A stretch of DNA of 64,000 nt from NCBI RefSeq assembly GCF_003330725.1, contig NZ_CP030840.1, forward strand, positions 2,108,001 through 2,172,000, read 5' to 3'. This stretch comes from Acidisarcina polymorpha. GTDB lineage: Bacteria; Acidobacteriota; Terriglobia; Terriglobales; Acidobacteriaceae. Both the position numbers and the translations under genes were made by a program. Shown piece after piece: positions 43,563 to 53,307 of the stretch; the stretch's first letter is position 1, and each line of letters begins with the position of its first letter. Below the pieces are notes generated by a model. It was not told where the DNA came from and searched no databases. It saw only the letters and a list, made by a program, of their open reading frames with translations.

Positions 43563-44072
43563 CTAGTGTTGGGCGGTGAGTTTCATGCTGATATGGCGGG
43601 TTTGGACCGCATTTCCAGCGTCATCACGAGCGCTGAGTGTGCCAGCGAGGACATAAAAAGCATCTTGAGCGCGGGACAATCCGGACCCACGCTTCACTTG
43701 GCCATCAAACGAATAGAAGACGCCATGCACTTGCCGGGTGGTAAAAGAGAAATGGCCATTACCGCCTTTGACCTCGCTCAGGAAGTAGCTTGAATAGTGG
43801 CCTCGGCCGCTTTTCGGGTCGGGAATGGTGAGATAGCCGGAGACTTCGTCGAATTGTTCGGTGATCTGCAAACCTTCGCCGAAGGCGTTCTCGTGGTCGC
43901 TGAACCGGTAAAGGCCGTATCCATCCTCCGGTAGCACCGGCTGGCCGGATTCCTTGATGACTGTGACATGTTGGTCAGGCGGTTGCCCGGCGGGTCGATT
44001 TTGCAGATTCGGAGAGGTCACTTGCCCTGCTCCCATGGACAATAACGCCGCCAGGGCGGTTGCCGCGATCAT
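43563..44072 (-). CDS. Small secreted protein of unknown function
   Basis: 169 residues. The N-terminus MIAATALAALLSMGAGQV is a likely signal peptide or start of one. The mature part contains GYGLYRFSDHENAFGEGLQ, FDEVSGYLTIPDPKSGRG, HYSSYFLSEVKGGNGHFSF and GVFYSFDGQV, suggesting a beta-sandwich. I recognise no family; the pattern of a small extracytoplasmic acidobacterial protein fits. It follows the M28 peptidase gene by 44 bases on the minus strand, so the two are probably co-transcribed. Confidence 0.7.
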   Translation of the reverse strand: MIAATALAALLSMGAGQVTSPNLQNRPAGQPPDQHVTVIKESGQPVLPEDGYGLYRFSDHENAFGEGLQITEQFDEVSGYLTIPDPKSGRGHYSSYFLSEVKGGNGHFSFTTRQVHGVFYSFDGQVKRGSGLSRAQDAFYVLAGTLSARDDAGNAVQTRHISMKLTAQH

Positions 44073-44116
44073 TCCATATCCTCTTCGTTCTCGGTCTGTA
44101 GCTGCCGAATTTGGGC

Positions 44117-45793
44117 TCAGTTCCCGCTCGTCGTCTTACGGATTTTCTCGAACTCATCTCCGGATTGCCATTGAATTTCACCGGGCAGCGAAGACGCTTC
44201 CCATCCAAGAATAAAGCCGAAGCGCGCCAATTTCGCGTTCCCGCGGAAATCCATCGTGTCCCGGTATTCGTCGGAGGGTTGATGGTAACGGTGGGCGACA
44301 TAGTCATCCGATTGGGCCTTGCCCCACTCCGGGGTTTGCCCCTCAAAGAGAGTGCCCTGCTCAATCGAAAAGGCAGGCACGCCGACGCGCGCAAAGCTGA
44401 AATGGTCGGAACGGTAATAGTGTCCCGCCAGGGGCTGCTGATCAGGTTGGATAGTCAAGCCGAATGCCTTCGCTGTCGATTCGACTACCGGATAGAAGCT
44501 GGTGCGCTCCGACCCAGCAGCCCCGATGGCAGTAGGAATCCCGACGGGGAGTAACGCGTCGTAGTTCAGGTCTAGGCTGATCTGCGAAGCCGGAACAGGA
44601 GGGTGCATCCCTAAATATTGAGAGCCCAGCAGCCCCTGTTCTTCGGCGGTGACGGCGGCGAAGTAGATTGGATGGGGCGGCTTCACCTGGGTCCACGCGC
44701 GCGCCATTTCGAGCAGGATCCCACAACCCGTCCCGTTGTCGTTGGCGCCGTTATAGATGCCGTCCCCCTTGGCGTCGGGATCAATCCCCAGGTGGTCGTA
44801 GTGCGCGGAGTAGATTACAGCCTGTTCGTTCCCGGGTGCGGTTCCCGGGATCATCGCCACAACATTGTCGGAGTCATAGCGGCGGACTTTGCTGACGATG
44901 TGCGCTTTCAGTCGAACCGGCAAGTCGATGGGCTTGAATCCGCGTTTGCCGGCAGCTTCGATCGCCTGGTCAGCCGACATGTGGATCGACGCGAGCAGCT
45001 TATCGGCGACCCCATGCTGAATCCAGCTGGCGGCGCGGAGCGTCGCGGCGGGGTCGCCTTGAAGGTAGGACTTCTCAATCGCTTGCGAATTGCGGACGAC
45101 GTCCCACGGATAACTGGCGAGGTCGGTACGGTGGATGATGAGCACTCCGGCGGCGCCCAAGCGGGCAGCCTGCTCGTATTTGTACGTCCAGCGGCCGTAG
45201 TAGGTGAGAGCTTCCGCTTTGAAGAATTTTGGATCGGTCGAAGGTGGCTCGTTGACAATGACTAAGAGCACCTTCCCCTTCACATCCGCGCCGGCAAAGT
45301 CATTCCACTGGTATTCCGGGGCATCAATACCGTATCCCACAAAGACAATCGGCGCGTCGATGTCCGCGAAAGCCTTGCCGGTTGTGTCTTTCGTGACGAC
45401 ATCTTCACCGTACTTGAGGTCGATCGGGGGACCGGCATTCGGCACGAAGCTGAAGCTGGTTTGGTCCTCTACGGTATGAACGGCATAGAGCGGGACCTTT
45501 TGAAAATAAGTTCCTTGGTCGCCCGCTGGCTTTAGTCCTTCAATCGCAAATTGGGTCGCAATGTACTGAGCGGCGATTTCGGCGCCGCGCTTTCCCGGGC
45601 CGCGGCCTTCAAGTAGGTCATCAGCAAGAAACTTCACGTGCGCCCGGATTTTTTCGGGATCGATACCGGCAGCCGCCTGTTGCAAAGCGGCAGGAATATT
45701 GGGAAGTGAAGGCACGGAGACCTGGGCCCGCGCTGCCGCTAGGTTGCCGACTACCGTTAACCCCAGGAAGACTCTGTAGAGAGAATTTCTCAT
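44117..45793 (-). CDS. Secreted M28 family metallopeptidase with PA domain
   Basis: 558-residue aminopeptidase-type enzyme. A signal peptide (about 1-23, ends AARAQ) precedes a PA domain (about 120-300, with VFVGYGIDAPEYQWNDFAG and GAAGVLIIHRTDLASYP) inserted before the core. The M28 zinc site reads H331/D333 (SAHYDHLG), D352 (GANDNGTG), E384-E385 (VTAEEQGLLG), a later Asp and H in YYRSDHFSF. It should remove N-terminal residues from peptides or act as a glutaminyl-cyclase/PSMA-like enzyme in the periplasm. It is followed by a small secreted protein gene; start is the ATG with GGAGTG upstream. Confidence 0.93.
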   Translation of the reverse strand: MRNSLYRVFLGLTVVGNLAAARAQVSVPSLPNIPAALQQAAAGIDPEKIRAHVKFLADDLLEGRGPGKRGAEIAAQYIATQFAIEGLKPAGDQGTYFQKVPLYAVHTVEDQTSFSFVPNAGPPIDLKYGEDVVTKDTTGKAFADIDAPIVFVGYGIDAPEYQWNDFAGADVKGKVLLVIVNEPPSTDPKFFKAEALTYYGRWTYKYEQAARLGAAGVLIIHRTDLASYPWDVVRNSQAIEKSYLQGDPAATLRAASWIQHGVADKLLASIHMSADQAIEAAGKRGFKPIDLPVRLKAHIVSKVRRYDSDNVVAMIPGTAPGNEQAVIYSAHYDHLGIDPDAKGDGIYNGANDNGTGCGILLEMARAWTQVKPPHPIYFAAVTAEEQGLLGSQYLGMHPPVPASQISLDLNYDALLPVGIPTAIGAAGSERTSFYPVVESTAKAFGLTIQPDQQPLAGHYYRSDHFSFARVGVPAFSIEQGTLFEGQTPEWGKAQSDDYVAHRYHQPSDEYRDTMDFRGNAKLARFGFILGWEASSLPGEIQWQSGDEFEKIRKTTSGN

Positions 45794-46069
45794 TCACACT
45801 CCATGACTCGTCGTCAGATTGGCGCAATTTACGGCATGGACCGTACCGGACCTAAGATGATTAGCGATTTCAACCAGCATAAGGAGGTTTGATGAAGCTT
45901 GGCATGAAGTCTACATCACCAAGAGGGGGATTGATCTATGGGAGAAAAGCATGGGATCAAAGCGGCCGATGCCAGAAGCGATCGATCCCCATGCGCCAAC
46001 AGACGCACCGAGAATCTCGGTTTGAGAGGCACGCGGACCTTACTAACCGACAGGAGGAGGTACCTTTGA
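45794..46069. other. Gap with possible small gene near 45892
   Basis: Between the divergent M28 gene and the small HisKA-like gene. AAGGAGG lies four bases before an ATG at 45892; that frame runs 74 codons to 46116 but its Arg/Ser-rich product looks unlike a normal protein. The +2 shifted frame from 45894 reads more naturally (EAWHEVYITKRGIDLWEKS) for 43 codons but has no start. A frameshifted remnant of a small gene is one reading. Confidence 0.3.
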
Positions 46070-46327
46070 CTAGAGTTCGGAGTCGCTGCGCAGAGAATCC
46101 CGCAGCTGCTTGTTGATCGCGACCGCTCTCTGAACTCCATCATCCAGCAACTTGTGCCAGGCCCTGCCGTTCTCGCCTAACTCAAGCGTTCCCATCAGGA
46201 AGCTCGTCTGCATGATGATTTCGAGAGCATTGCTTAAGTCGTGGGCCAGTTCGCGCTTACTTTTCATTGAATGTGTGGAAACGTGAGAAGTGGCCGAAAA
46301 GCTACTGGGTACAGGCAAACTCGCCAT
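46070..46327 (-). CDS. Small HisKA-like helical protein
   Basis: 85 residues, two predicted helices. KRELAHDLSNALEIIMQTSF has the H-D/E-x-N pattern of a histidine-kinase dimerisation and phosphoacceptor helix, and LLDDGVQRAVAINKQLRDSL is a plausible second helix of the hairpin. No ATPase domain is attached. It could be a phosphotransfer or anti-kinase partner, but the similarity is short and the gene could equally be unrelated. It has AGGAG within the bases before the ATG. No partner kinase is nearby. Confidence 0.5.
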   Translation of the reverse strand: MASLPVPSSFSATSHVSTHSMKSKRELAHDLSNALEIIMQTSFLMGTLELGENGRAWHKLLDDGVQRAVAINKQLRDSLRSDSEL

Positions 46328-46684
46328 TAAGATCTCCTCTCGTTTCTTAAACCGATCGGATGCCGGGAACGGCAGCGGGGATGTCTAAAACGAATGTCTC
46401 AGATTCAGCATAAACAATGCTTTATCGTGCCGTCACCGTTTCCGCGAATTTCTTATAGAGGAGAATGATCACTTTGGGAGTGAAGTCATGCCCTAGGCAA
46501 TTAGCGACGAGCCATCTGCATCCAAATATTGTTCACCTGTTCCTATCGGAGTTTTGATTCCCTTACAAAGGCCAATAGTCTCGAAGTGGAAGTACTGTCT
46601 TCCAGAAGATTCGCAAAGAGAATTACATTCGAAAAATAGCTTGACTACAAACCTACTACTACAGGAAAGAGAACGGAAAATCAG
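46328..46684. other. AT-richer leader upstream of glgX
   Basis: About 357 bases, less GC-rich than its surroundings. It holds the divergent promoters of the HisKA-like and glgX genes. TTGACT about 45 bases before glgX could be a -35 box but no good -10 follows. GAGGAGA precedes a 30-codon plus-strand frame (from about 46467) with no recognisable product. Confidence 0.35.
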
Positions 46685-48811
46685 ATGGCAATTCAGATGC
46701 ATGAAGGGGTTCCCAGCCCCCGGGGAGCGACTTGGGACGGTAAGGGAACGAATTTCGCGGTATTTTCCGAGCATGCAACCAAGGTCGAAGTCTGCTTCTT
46801 CGATGAGAGCGGCGAAAATGAAGTCGATCGCCAGGAATTACCCGAATACACCAACCAGATTTGGCATGGTTATATCCCCAGCGTTCGGCCCGGCACCCGT
46901 TACGGCCTGCGCGTTTACGGACCCTACGATCCCGAGAACGGGCACCGTTTCAATCCAAACAAATTGCTGCTCGATCCGTACGCCTGCGCTCATATCGGCG
47001 AAATCAAGTGGGGTCCCGAGGTCTTCGGTTATCAGATGGAGTCAGGTGACGACACCACCTTCGATGAGCGCGACAGCGCACCGTTCATGCCCAAATGCAT
47101 CGTGGTTGATCCCGATTTCGATTGGCACGGACAAAATCGGCTTGGCAGATTCCGGGTGCCCTTCGACGACACGATCATCTATGAAATGCATGTCAAAGGA
47201 TTCACCAAGCTCCATCCAGCGGTCCCTGAGCATGAACGCGGCACGTATGCCGGCCTCTGCAACCCCGCCGTGATCGATTACATTAAGTCCCTCGGAGTCA
47301 CGTCCATCGAGTTGCTCCCTATTCATACGTTCGTCAACGACAGTCATCTTCTCGAGAAAGGTCTTACCAACTACTGGGGCTACAACACGATCGGTTTCTT
47401 TGCCCCCGACCCGCGCTACGCCTCGAGCCGAGCCGATGCCTTGAAGGAATTTAAGGAAACCGTCGCGGCCCTGCATGATGCCGGTCTCGGGGTCATCCTC
47501 GACGTCGTCTATAACCACACCGCGGAAGGAAATGAACTCGGGCCGACGCTTTCCTTCAAGGGCATCGACAATGCTAGCTATTACCGGCTCATGCCCGACA
47601 AAAAGCGCTACTACATCAACGACACTGGTACCGGGAACACGCTCAATATCAGCCATCCCCGTGTGATCCAGATGGTCACTGACAGCTTGCGCTACTGGGT
47701 TGAACAAACCCGGGTGGATGGCTTCCGGTTCGATCTGGGCACCATTCTCGCCCGCGAAGTGAATGGCTTTGACAATCAGAGCGGCTTCCTCAAGTCCGTC
47801 AGCCAGGATCCCTGCCTCTCGAACGTTAAGCTGATCGCGGAACCGTGGGATTGCGGCCCCGGGGGCTATCAGGTCGGCGGCTTTCCTCCTGGATGGGCGG
47901 AGTGGAACGACAAGTTTAGAGACACGGTTCGCGAATATTGGAAGGGAGGTTCGACCGCATCGGCGTTGACGAAGCGGCTGTGTGCGTCGGCCGAGATATT
48001 CAATTACCAAGGTCGGCGCCCCTGGTCCTCCGTTAACTTCATCACCGCCCATGATGGCTTTACGCTGAATGATCTGGTTACTTACAACGAGAAGCACAAC
48101 GAAGCCAACGGCGAAGACAACAAGGACGGCAGTAGCGACAACCATTCCTGGAATTGCGGTGCAGAAGGGCCGACCGATGACCCGGAGATCAACAAGCTCC
48201 GCGCACGTCAGATGCGCAACATGCTGGGCACCTTGTTGCTTTCGCAAGGTACGCCAATGTTGTTGGCTGGCGACGAGTTTGGCCGTACCCAGCAAGGCAA
48301 TAACAACGCCTACTGCCAGGACAATGAGATTAGCTGGCTGAATTGGGACTTGAAGGACAAAGGGAAGCACCTCGTCAAGTTCGTGCAGAGGCTCACCAGC
48401 TTCCGGCACAAATACCCGATCCTGCGGCGCAACCTCTTCCTTACCGGGGAATACAACGAAGAGCTATGCGTTAAGGATGTGACCTGGATCAACGCCAACG
48501 GCCGCGAAATGGAAGACCATAACTGGGGCGACACCGGCATGCGCTGCTTCGGCATGCTGATCGATGGACGTGCTCAAACCACCGGCGTACGCCAGCGCGG
48601 AAAAGAGACTACGTTACTCATGGTCATCAACGATCACAGCGACCTGGTCAACTTCACACTCCCTGAAGCAGTTGGTGGCTCCGGGTGGTCTCTCCTCGTC
48701 GACACTAACATTGAAGACAACAGCGAAAAAGGCTCCTTCAAGACCGGCGATATCTATGGAGTAACTGCCAGGTCCCTGTTGCTCTTTGAACTCGAACCAG
48801 AAACAGCGTAG
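46685..48811 (+). CDS. glgX: Glycogen debranching enzyme GlgX (isoamylase type)
   Basis: Hydrolyses alpha-1,6 branch points of phosphorylase-limited glycogen. 708 residues, GH13 subfamily 11: an N-terminal CBM48 domain (about 1-140; SPRGATWDGKGTNFAVFSE), the catalytic barrel with GVTSIELLPIHTFV, YWGYNTIGFFAP, DVVYNHTAEGNE, the nucleophile Asp in VDGFRFDLGTIL, the acid/base Glu in LIAEPWDCG and the transition-state Asp in TAHDGFTLNDL, and a C-terminal beta domain. Length and motif set match GlgX/TreX. No other glycogen gene is adjacent. The ATG follows GGAAAGAGAACGG. Confidence 0.95.
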   Translation: MAIQMHEGVPSPRGATWDGKGTNFAVFSEHATKVEVCFFDESGENEVDRQELPEYTNQIWHGYIPSVRPGTRYGLRVYGPYDPENGHRFNPNKLLLDPYACAHIGEIKWGPEVFGYQMESGDDTTFDERDSAPFMPKCIVVDPDFDWHGQNRLGRFRVPFDDTIIYEMHVKGFTKLHPAVPEHERGTYAGLCNPAVIDYIKSLGVTSIELLPIHTFVNDSHLLEKGLTNYWGYNTIGFFAPDPRYASSRADALKEFKETVAALHDAGLGVILDVVYNHTAEGNELGPTLSFKGIDNASYYRLMPDKKRYYINDTGTGNTLNISHPRVIQMVTDSLRYWVEQTRVDGFRFDLGTILAREVNGFDNQSGFLKSVSQDPCLSNVKLIAEPWDCGPGGYQVGGFPPGWAEWNDKFRDTVREYWKGGSTASALTKRLCASAEIFNYQGRRPWSSVNFITAHDGFTLNDLVTYNEKHNEANGEDNKDGSSDNHSWNCGAEGPTDDPEINKLRARQMRNMLGTLLLSQGTPMLLAGDEFGRTQQGNNNAYCQDNEISWLNWDLKDKGKHLVKFVQRLTSFRHKYPILRRNLFLTGEYNEELCVKDVTWINANGREMEDHNWGDTGMRCFGMLIDGRAQTTGVRQRGKETTLLMVINDHSDLVNFTLPEAVGGSGWSLLVDTNIEDNSEKGSFKTGDIYGVTARSLLLFELEPETA

Positions 48812-48822
48812 ACGTAGACAGT

Positions 48823-48852
48823 CAGAGAGGAGGCCGGAATGCCTCCTCTCTG
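48823..48852 (+). terminator. Strong hairpin terminator after glgX
   Basis: CAGAGAGGAGGC (48823-48834) and GCCTCCTCTCTG (48841-48852) form a perfect 12-base-pair stem with a six-base loop, eleven bases after the glgX stop. The T-tract is poor, but position and stability support a terminator. Confidence 0.75.
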
Positions 48853-49074
48853 CTCTGAGATCCGCCGCAACCCCCTGATAAATCGCTATTGGGCCACAGC
48901 ACCTCCGTCGCTTGCCCGAGAACAGAAATTAACAGCGTCACTGTATAGCTCGCCGGCGGCGGATTCTTGCCATGCCATTGCGTAAGACGGCGAAGGTTTG
49001 ACTTCGCCGCTGCAGTTTGTGACACTAGAAGTTGCTGCCGTATTCAGCGTCCCTGCTGGATATCACAATGGATT

Positions 49075-49161
49075 GCCGAAGTGGTGGAATTGGCAGACGC
49101 GCATGGTTCAGGTCCATGTACTCGCAAGGGTGTGGGGGTTCGAGTCCCCCCTTCGGCACCA
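49075..49161 (+). tRNA. tRNA-Leu (anticodon CAG)
   Basis: An 87-base class II tRNA: acceptor GCCGAAG/CTTCGGC with encoded CCA, D-arm TGGTGGAATTGGCAGACGCG, anticodon stem CATGG/CCATG with loop TTCAGGT (anticodon CAG, reading CTG), a variable arm around TACTCGCAAGGGTG, and T-arm GGGGGTTCGAGTCCCCC. A small GGCGAAG/CTTCGCC hairpin and TTGACT lie 70-85 bases upstream and may include its promoter. Confidence 0.97.
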
Positions 49162-49784
49162 ACTATCGAGATCATGCGGCCCCGAACCGCCAACCGCCTC
49201 CCCGTACAAAGACTCTGACGCAATACGCCGATGCCGCTCCTTACGTAGGCGGTTTCTTATTCAGGTTGCGGATGCACTCACTGAATGTCAGTCCAGATTC
49301 CGTCGAGATTGGATTAAATTTGGATCCTCATCATCGCGCATTCATTCGCCCCGCTGAGCTGCGGCGACGACGCAAACCATGAAATGCTTCACTACGCCTC
49401 TAGATGACGGTCTCCTATCTTAATGCCGCCCAGTAAACCTCGATAGGCGGCAGAATTTGGAACCAAGAAACGGACAGCCTCGGGCGGCTCACCGGGTCGG
49501 TTCCTCCGCATAAAGTGGCTATGGGTTATCGGCATAAAAAGAAGTTGGTCATCGCCGAACTCACTGCTTGCCCTTCCTAACTGGTGAATCTCCACCGGGC
49601 CTGAAGTAGGTTGCCAAATCGTGGTAGCAGGAGGTCTACGCCGATGGGCTCCGCAAGATACAAATCCGTGACAACCTAACGAAAGTGTCTCGATACAATG
49701 AGATTTTTACCAGGATACTAAGGACGATATGCCGGGCATAGGGGCACACTATCCTTCATTCGTCAGAGTTGGAGATCTATCTCG
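49162..49784. other. Long intergenic region after tRNA-Leu
   Basis: About 620 bases with no firm gene. A minus-strand frame from 49595 to 49392 (67 codons, GTG start) has a protein-like composition (DDQLLFMPITHSHFMRRN) and stays open further upstream, but has no ribosome site or family match; it may be the decayed 3' end of a gene. GCCGCC and GGCGGC flank a hairpin loop at about 49422-49448. I found no duplicate of the tRNA 3' end that would mark an integrated element. Confidence 0.35.
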
Positions 49785-51215
49785 ATGAAGACGCTGAGCA
49801 GGCTGATCGTTGCGGCGGTCCTGATATTCGGGCTGTTGCAGCTGGTGCGTCCCGGCATTCCGTCGATGCCGGCAAGCGCCGAGTTGCAGGCCCCCCCTGA
49901 GATCAAGCACATCCTGGAAAAGGACTGCTATAGCTGTCACTCGAACCAGCGGCGGCTTTCGTGGTTCGACCAGATCGTGCCCGGTTACTGGCTGGTGCGC
50001 CATGACATCCTGACCGCCCGGGAACACGTCAATTTCTCCACGATTGGATCAAAGCCGATCGCCATGCAGAAGGCGACGCTCTTCGAAGCCGTGAACATGA
50101 TTCAGCTGGGCGCCATGCCTCTGCCGATGTTCCTCAAGTTGCATCCAGAGGCAAAGGTCACGCCCGACGAGCTGGCGATGATTAAAGCCTACCTGGCTCC
50201 GTGGTCCTCCAAACCAAACCCGCCCGGAAGCGCGCCCAAGTCAACGACCGGCGGCGAAACCAATGAGAGCCAGGCTACCGGAGGCAAGACGGATGCGTCA
50301 CCAGCCGCCATTCCGGCTGAGACGCCGGCACTTGTTTCTCTGGCGGCCGTCCCGCCAGAGCTGAATGGATTTCGGTTTGACCCGACCTTCGAGAGCTGGA
50401 AGCCGATCAGCTTTTCCGATCGCGGCGACAACTACACCTTTCGCTACATTCTCGGCAATGATGTAGCCGTGAAGGCGGCCGCTGCGGGCAACATCTCTCC
50501 TTGGCCAGACGATGCGCGGTTCGCCAAGATAGCCTGGCAGCAGGAATCCGGCGCAGACGGCCTGATTCATCCCGGGAAGTTTGTGCAAGTGGAGCTTATG
50601 CAGAAAGACGCAAAAGCTTATAGAAAAACTGAGGGCTGGGGCTGGGGACGCTGGCGCGGTCTTGACTTGAAGCCTTATGGCAACGACGCCCACTTCGTGA
50701 ATGAATGCACCAGCTGCCACCTTCCAGTTCGCGGCGACGACTACGTTTATACCTTGCCGATGTCCGCTGCCCGCGTCGGCCGAGAGGAAGCGGTCAACAG
50801 CCGCGCGGCAGACCTGCCGCCCAGCCTGCCTTATCAACCCCTAGGCTGGAATGCCATCACGATGTACGTCGACCCCAAGAACCATACTATGGCCACGCTC
50901 TACGGCAACGACTCCGCGGTGCAAGCGGTGCGTCCGCGCGGCTATGTTGCCGCGACCGTATCTAAGGGGCAGGCATATCCCGCGAATTCGGTTCTGGCGC
51001 TTGTCACCTCGGCGCAACGGGAGGATCCGCATTGGTTCGGTGCACGCATCCCGGATGCACCCGAGGCCGTCGAATTCGTGGAGGTTGCTGCCGCAGGATC
51101 AGAGAAGTATCGAAGGTTCAGCGGTACCGGGCTCACCGAGGAGCACGGTGCGCCCGCCGACGCCTCCCAGCGGGCCCAATTCATCATGGGACTTGCTCCT
51201 GCTCAGCTGCCGTAG
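49785..51215 (+). CDS. Haem-binding and cytochrome P460-type protein
   Basis: 476 residues, periplasmic. An N-terminal membrane anchor or signal helix (about 5-22, LIVAAVLIFGLLQLV) precedes a haem-binding domain (about 35-145) with C48-x2-C51-H52 (KDCYSCHSNQRR). After a Pro/Gly/Thr-rich linker (about 145-185) comes a cytochrome P460 domain (about 190-475) with a second haem motif C308-x2-C311-H312 (NECTSCHLPVRG) and the FRYILGNDVAVKAA strand. P460 proteins oxidise hydroxylamine in nitrifiers, but the non-nitrifier members are of unknown function. A two-haem redox protein is inferred. GGAG precedes the ATG at about ten bases. Confidence 0.88.
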   Translation: MKTLSRLIVAAVLIFGLLQLVRPGIPSMPASAELQAPPEIKHILEKDCYSCHSNQRRLSWFDQIVPGYWLVRHDILTAREHVNFSTIGSKPIAMQKATLFEAVNMIQLGAMPLPMFLKLHPEAKVTPDELAMIKAYLAPWSSKPNPPGSAPKSTTGGETNESQATGGKTDASPAAIPAETPALVSLAAVPPELNGFRFDPTFESWKPISFSDRGDNYTFRYILGNDVAVKAAAAGNISPWPDDARFAKIAWQQESGADGLIHPGKFVQVELMQKDAKAYRKTEGWGWGRWRGLDLKPYGNDAHFVNECTSCHLPVRGDDYVYTLPMSAARVGREEAVNSRAADLPPSLPYQPLGWNAITMYVDPKNHTMATLYGNDSAVQAVRPRGYVAATVSKGQAYPANSVLALVTSAQREDPHWFGARIPDAPEAVEFVEVAAAGSEKYRRFSGTGLTEEHGAPADASQRAQFIMGLAPAQLP

Positions 51216-51243
51216 TGCTAGTGGGAATGAAGCCCCGCATCTC

Positions 51244-51987
51244 TCAGGCCTTCACGCCAAAGTATAGTCCCGCCACGCCGAAGGTATACGGTGTCCAGGA
51301 GGTTTGGGAGTAGCCTACCTCTGCCATCGTGGCGAGCATTTCAGCGGGCGGAGGGAAATCGTGCACCGAGTTGGGTAGATAGGCGTAAGGACCGGAGACT
51401 CCTGAAAGGCGCGACCCGATGGCGGGCAGGACGCGGCGGAAGTAGAACGCATATAGCTTACCCAAAACCCCGCCAGGCTCACTGAAGTCAAGAATGCCCA
51501 GTTCACCGCCGGGGCGCAGCACTCGGTGGAATTCTTCGAGTCCAGCGCGATAATTGGCCAGGTTGCGAAACCCGAATGCGGTCGTGATCAGGTCAACGGA
51601 GTTATCGAGCAGCGGGAGATGCAGCGCATCCGCCTCGATGGCGATCGCACCGCGCTGCACAAATTTGGCGGCTCCCCGCACCAGCATCTGGTGCGAGAAA
51701 TCAGCGGCGATTACCGGCCGCGCATTCGCTTGCCGATACCGCAACAGAGCCAGCGTCATGTCCCCGGTTCCACAGCACAGGTCGAGAACCACCGCCTCGG
51801 GTCGTGCTAGAACTTCACGGAAGCGCCGCGCCGTGCGCCACCACCAGAGACGATCGATATTCAACGAGAGGACATGGTTCAAGATGTCGTATCGGGGTGC
51901 AATGCCATCGAACATCTCACGCACGGCCGCCGCCGCCGTTTGTTCATCGGTTGCGCCAATTGGCTTGGCTCCTGGCCCAGGCATCAT
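51244..51987 (-). CDS. menG: Demethylmenaquinone/ubiquinone methyltransferase UbiE family
   Basis: S-adenosylmethionine-dependent C-methyltransferase for the last step of menaquinone synthesis. 247 residues with the UbiE signatures [19 protein letters not shown], the SAM loop [35 protein letters not shown] and [17 protein letters not shown], followed by [11 protein letters not shown]. In an organism without ubiquinone genes in view, the menaquinone role (menG) is the likelier. It overlaps aroB by 4 bases (ATGA) on the minus strand, so the two are translationally coupled, an arrangement that links two chorismate-derived pathways. Confidence 0.93.
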   Translation of the reverse strand: MMPGPGAKPIGATDEQTAAAAVREMFDGIAPRYDILNHVLSLNIDRLWWWRTARRFREVLARPEAVVLDLCCGTGDMTLALLRYRQANARPVIAADFSHQMLVRGAAKFVQRGAIAIEADALHLPLLDNSVDLITTAFGFRNLANYRAGLEEFHRVLRPGGELGILDFSEPGGVLGKLYAFYFRRVLPAIGSRLSGVSGPYAYLPNSVHDFPPPAEMLATMAEVGYSQTSWTPYTFGVAGLYFGVKA

Positions 51988-53120
51988 TCCTTGACCGAAT
52001 CTGTCGTAGCGGAAGATTCACGAGCCGTGCGCAACATCGATTCCGCGACGTCATGAAGTTCTGCATCGGTTACATCTTCAACGACGACCGCGTTGCCGAT
52101 ACCCGACGGCAAGATGACGCGCCGCACTCCACTGCGATTCTTCTTGTCGCGCGTCGCCGCGTCCAGCAGCCGGTCCACCGGCAGCCGGAGCGAAGGTAGA
52201 GGTCCATACTCAAAGATCAGCTTTTCGATACGATCTGCCTGAGCTCTGGTGACGGTCTGGCGAGCCAGCCCAAGACGAGTGGCTGCTATCATCCCCCAGG
52301 CGACTGCCTCGCCATGCAACAACTTCCGGTAGCGAGTGGCTGCTTCGATCGCATGACCGAGAGTGTGGCCGTAGTTCAGGATCATCCTAAGCCCGTTCTC
52401 CAACTCGTCGATACCTACGACTTCCGCCTTCATCTGGATCGACGCACTCACGACGTACTCAATGGCCTTCGGATCTCGGGCGAGGATCGCCCCAGCATTT
52501 CGCTCCATATAGCCAAATAACTTGGGGTGGCGGATGATGCCCGCCTTGACACTCTCGAAGAGGCCCGCACGAAGCTCTCGGGAGGGAAGCGTCTGCAGCA
52601 GCTCCGTATCGGCAAACACCGCCAGTGGATGATGAAAGCACCCCACCAGATTCTTGCCTGCCTGAAGGTTCACGCCTGTCTTGCCTCCCACCGACGAGTC
52701 GACCTGCGCTAACAGGGTGGTGGGGACCTGCACGTAGTCGATGCCGCGCATGAAAATGGCGGCTAGAAATCCGCCAACATCGCCGACAATCCCGCCGCCG
52801 AAGGCGATGAGCAGGGAAGAACGATCGGCGCGCGCCTCCGCTAATTGTTCCGCCAGCCGCTCGACCGTACGTAGCCGCTTATGCTCTTCTCCCGGCTGGA
52901 GAAACAAGATTGAAGGAGGATCCTGATGCGGAAAAGATTCCAGAAAAGCGTCTGCCCAAAGCGACCATATCTCCGGAGAAGTCAGGACGAAGACGCCCCT
53001 TGGTCCTTTACCACGCACATTGACAAGTCTGCGGCTCAACGTCGAAAGCAAGCCTCTTCCGACAAAAACGGAGTAGCCGGCGCTGCCGGATTTTACTTGG
53101 ATGGTCCTCACTCGACTCAT
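51984..53120 (-). CDS. aroB: 3-dehydroquinate synthase
   Basis: Second shikimate-pathway enzyme (DAHP to 3-dehydroquinate), NAD- and metal-dependent. From the ATG at 53120 it is 378 residues; an upstream in-frame start at 53183 adds 21 unconserved residues. Signatures: [19 protein letters not shown] (nucleotide-binding), [45 protein letters not shown] and the metal-site [11 protein letters not shown] with HGEAVAWGM. The last 15 residues run into menG, which starts within its stop. DAHP synthase aroG lies some 14 kb away, so the shikimate genes are scattered. Confidence 0.95.
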   Translation of the reverse strand: MSRVRTIQVKSGSAGYSVFVGRGLLSTLSRRLVNVRGKGPRGVFVLTSPEIWSLWADAFLESFPHQDPPSILFLQPGEEHKRLRTVERLAEQLAEARADRSSLLIAFGGGIVGDVGGFLAAIFMRGIDYVQVPTTLLAQVDSSVGGKTGVNLQAGKNLVGCFHHPLAVFADTELLQTLPSRELRAGLFESVKAGIIRHPKLFGYMERNAGAILARDPKAIEYVVSASIQMKAEVVGIDELENGLRMILNYGHTLGHAIEAATRYRKLLHGEAVAWGMIAATRLGLARQTVTRAQADRIEKLIFEYGPLPSLRLPVDRLLDAATRDKKNRSGVRRVILPSGIGNAVVVEDVTDAELHDVAESMLRTARESSATTDSVKE

Positions 53121-53307
53121 CCTATCGCATCGCAGCACTGAGCTTAGATTGCCATCAACCGCAACCCTCTGTGCAAGATGCAAATATCGCGATATCGCGG
53201 AGGTTCGTGGATTATCCCGGAGTTGGTGTTATGTGCCGGAAGCCGGCCTGCAGGTTTCTTCTGAAGGAAAAATCTGCGGAACTCGTTATCGATACTGTAT
53301 TTCTGCT

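Noticed and set aside
47042-48409. 455-codon minus-strand frame opposite glgX
   Set aside because: Antisense shadow; glgX carries all GH13 catalytic motifs, so the opposite frame is not the gene.
49075-49784. Integrated element at tRNA-Leu
   Set aside because: No duplicate of the tRNA 3' end and no integrase within the window.
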